DNA from: Ascarosepion bandense
Lineage: Eukaryota; Mollusca; Cephalopoda; Sepiida; Sepiidae
Direction: 5' to 3'
NCBI GenBank assembly: GCA_037127315.1
Contig: JBBBDQ010000330.1
Location: 2,456,001-2,520,000, forward strand
DNA: 64,000 bases
A program made the translations under genes and the position numbers. Shown here piece after piece: positions 63,572 to 64,000 of the stretch; position 1 is the first letter of the stretch, and each line of letters starts with the position of its first letter. Under the pieces are notes generated by a model. It was given only the letters and a program-made list of their open reading frames with translations. It had not been told where the DNA came from and searched no databases.

Positions 63572-63612
63572 CTTGATAAAGTCCATCAGAGGATGAAACA
63601 TTTCGGTTTAAG
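63572..63612 (+). ncRNA. Hammerhead-like relic, family K copy 2
   Basis: CUUGAUAAA, a stem II of AUCC/GGAU type, GAAA (63,595-63,598), then CAUUUC at the place of CGCGUC. It aligns over its length with 61,437-61,480, and an (AT)n follows 30 bases later. Confidence 0.45.
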
Positions 63613-63623
63613 ATACGTTTTGT

Positions 63624-63630
<7 letters not shown>

Positions 63631-63682
<52 letters not shown>
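63631..63682. repeat. (AT)n microsatellite
   Basis: About 26 units after the family K relic. Confidence 0.95.
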
Positions 63683-63689
<7 letters not shown>

Positions 63690-64000
63690 ATATTTTGTGA
63701 CGGAACAAAAGTTGGAAGATGAATTTCAAAGACACTATTTAGCTATTTGTGCATAGAGTTCTTCAAATACATGTGTGCCATTTTGTTCCAACGCCCTTTT
63801 CCCTTTTAATACAGCTTCCTGATATCATCCTCCTAGATCTTGACATTTTTCTAAATGGTGAACTGATTTAAGTTATTTTTACAGCCTTCCAGAAAAATTA
63901 AGCTCTTCCCATTAAGAATTGTATTGGGATCAAAATAAGTGGTAACCCAAAGCTTCATGACCGGGTGAGTACGGCAGGGGTAGTTTAACTTCCCAGTCAT
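63683..64000. other. Unassigned end of window
   Basis: Possibly a decayed Tc1/mariner piece (the complement of the TTCTCCTAGATCTTGACATTTTT region), but I could not confirm any motif. Confidence 0.3.

Overview
This window reads as a piece of an animal genome made almost entirely of repeats. I find no host protein-coding gene, no intact tRNA or rRNA gene, and no CRISPR array. The mix is what I would expect of a mollusc, most likely a coleoid cephalopod such as an octopus: dense (AT)n, (ATT)n, (TATC)n and (GA)n microsatellites, decayed APE-type and R2-type LINEs, Penelope-like elements (PLEs), tRNA- and 5S-headed SINEs, and mariner/Tc1 relics. The taxon is an inference and was not searched.

Layout. 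0-3.3 kb: a Ty3/gypsy LTR retrotransposon on the minus strand with both LTRs and a large internal deletion. 5.5-7.4 kb: an R2-type LINE with a restriction-like endonuclease end. 8-12.2 kb: fragments of a second, APE-type LINE (called family E here). 12.5-16.6 kb: fragments of a third LINE (jockey-like, family J), a 5S/tRNA composite SINE, a tRNA SINE and a Tc1/mariner relic. 17-24 kb: tetranucleotide arrays, SINEs, and more E and J pieces. 24.3-27.1 kb: (AT)n tracts, hairpins, hammerhead ribozyme motifs and an AT-rich satellite. 30-33.1 kb: the best LINE J copy, with endonuclease and reverse transcriptase. 34.2-35.1 kb: a roughly 145-bp satellite. 35.7-42.2 kb: mariner and maT relics, a foldback MITE, long CA-rich and pyrimidine tracts, and a SINE. 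45-47.9 kb: minus-strand 3' ends of R2-type LINEs, each with an (ATT)n tail. 48.1-54 kb: a decayed PLE (YRDD reverse transcriptase) flanked by inverted copies of a hammerhead-like module, plus hairpins built of paired ribozyme motifs. 54-55.2 kb: a 1.2-kb polypurine tract. 55.3-59.3 kb: LINE E, composite SINE and maT pieces. 61-63.7 kb: a PLE GIY-YIG remnant and more hammerhead motifs beside (AT)n.

The most interesting signal is a set of type I hammerhead ribozyme motifs. The one at 26,650-26,706 has every conserved core base and all three stems. A second good one is at 53,116-53,170. Others are degenerate. They lie next to (AT)n tracts and PLE coding remnants, and at 48.1 kb and 51.3 kb two motifs sit head to head in long palindromes. 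Hammerheads in Penelope-like elements are an established finding (Cervera and de la Peña); the paired palindromes, the B-box-like sequence upstream of one family, and the variety of families in one window look less familiar to me.

There are no working operons or pathways here. The biological content is transposition (reverse transcriptases, endonucleases, transposases, all broken) and RNA self-cleavage motifs. Family names given as letters (E, J, SINE-A, B, C, module M) are labels for this window only.
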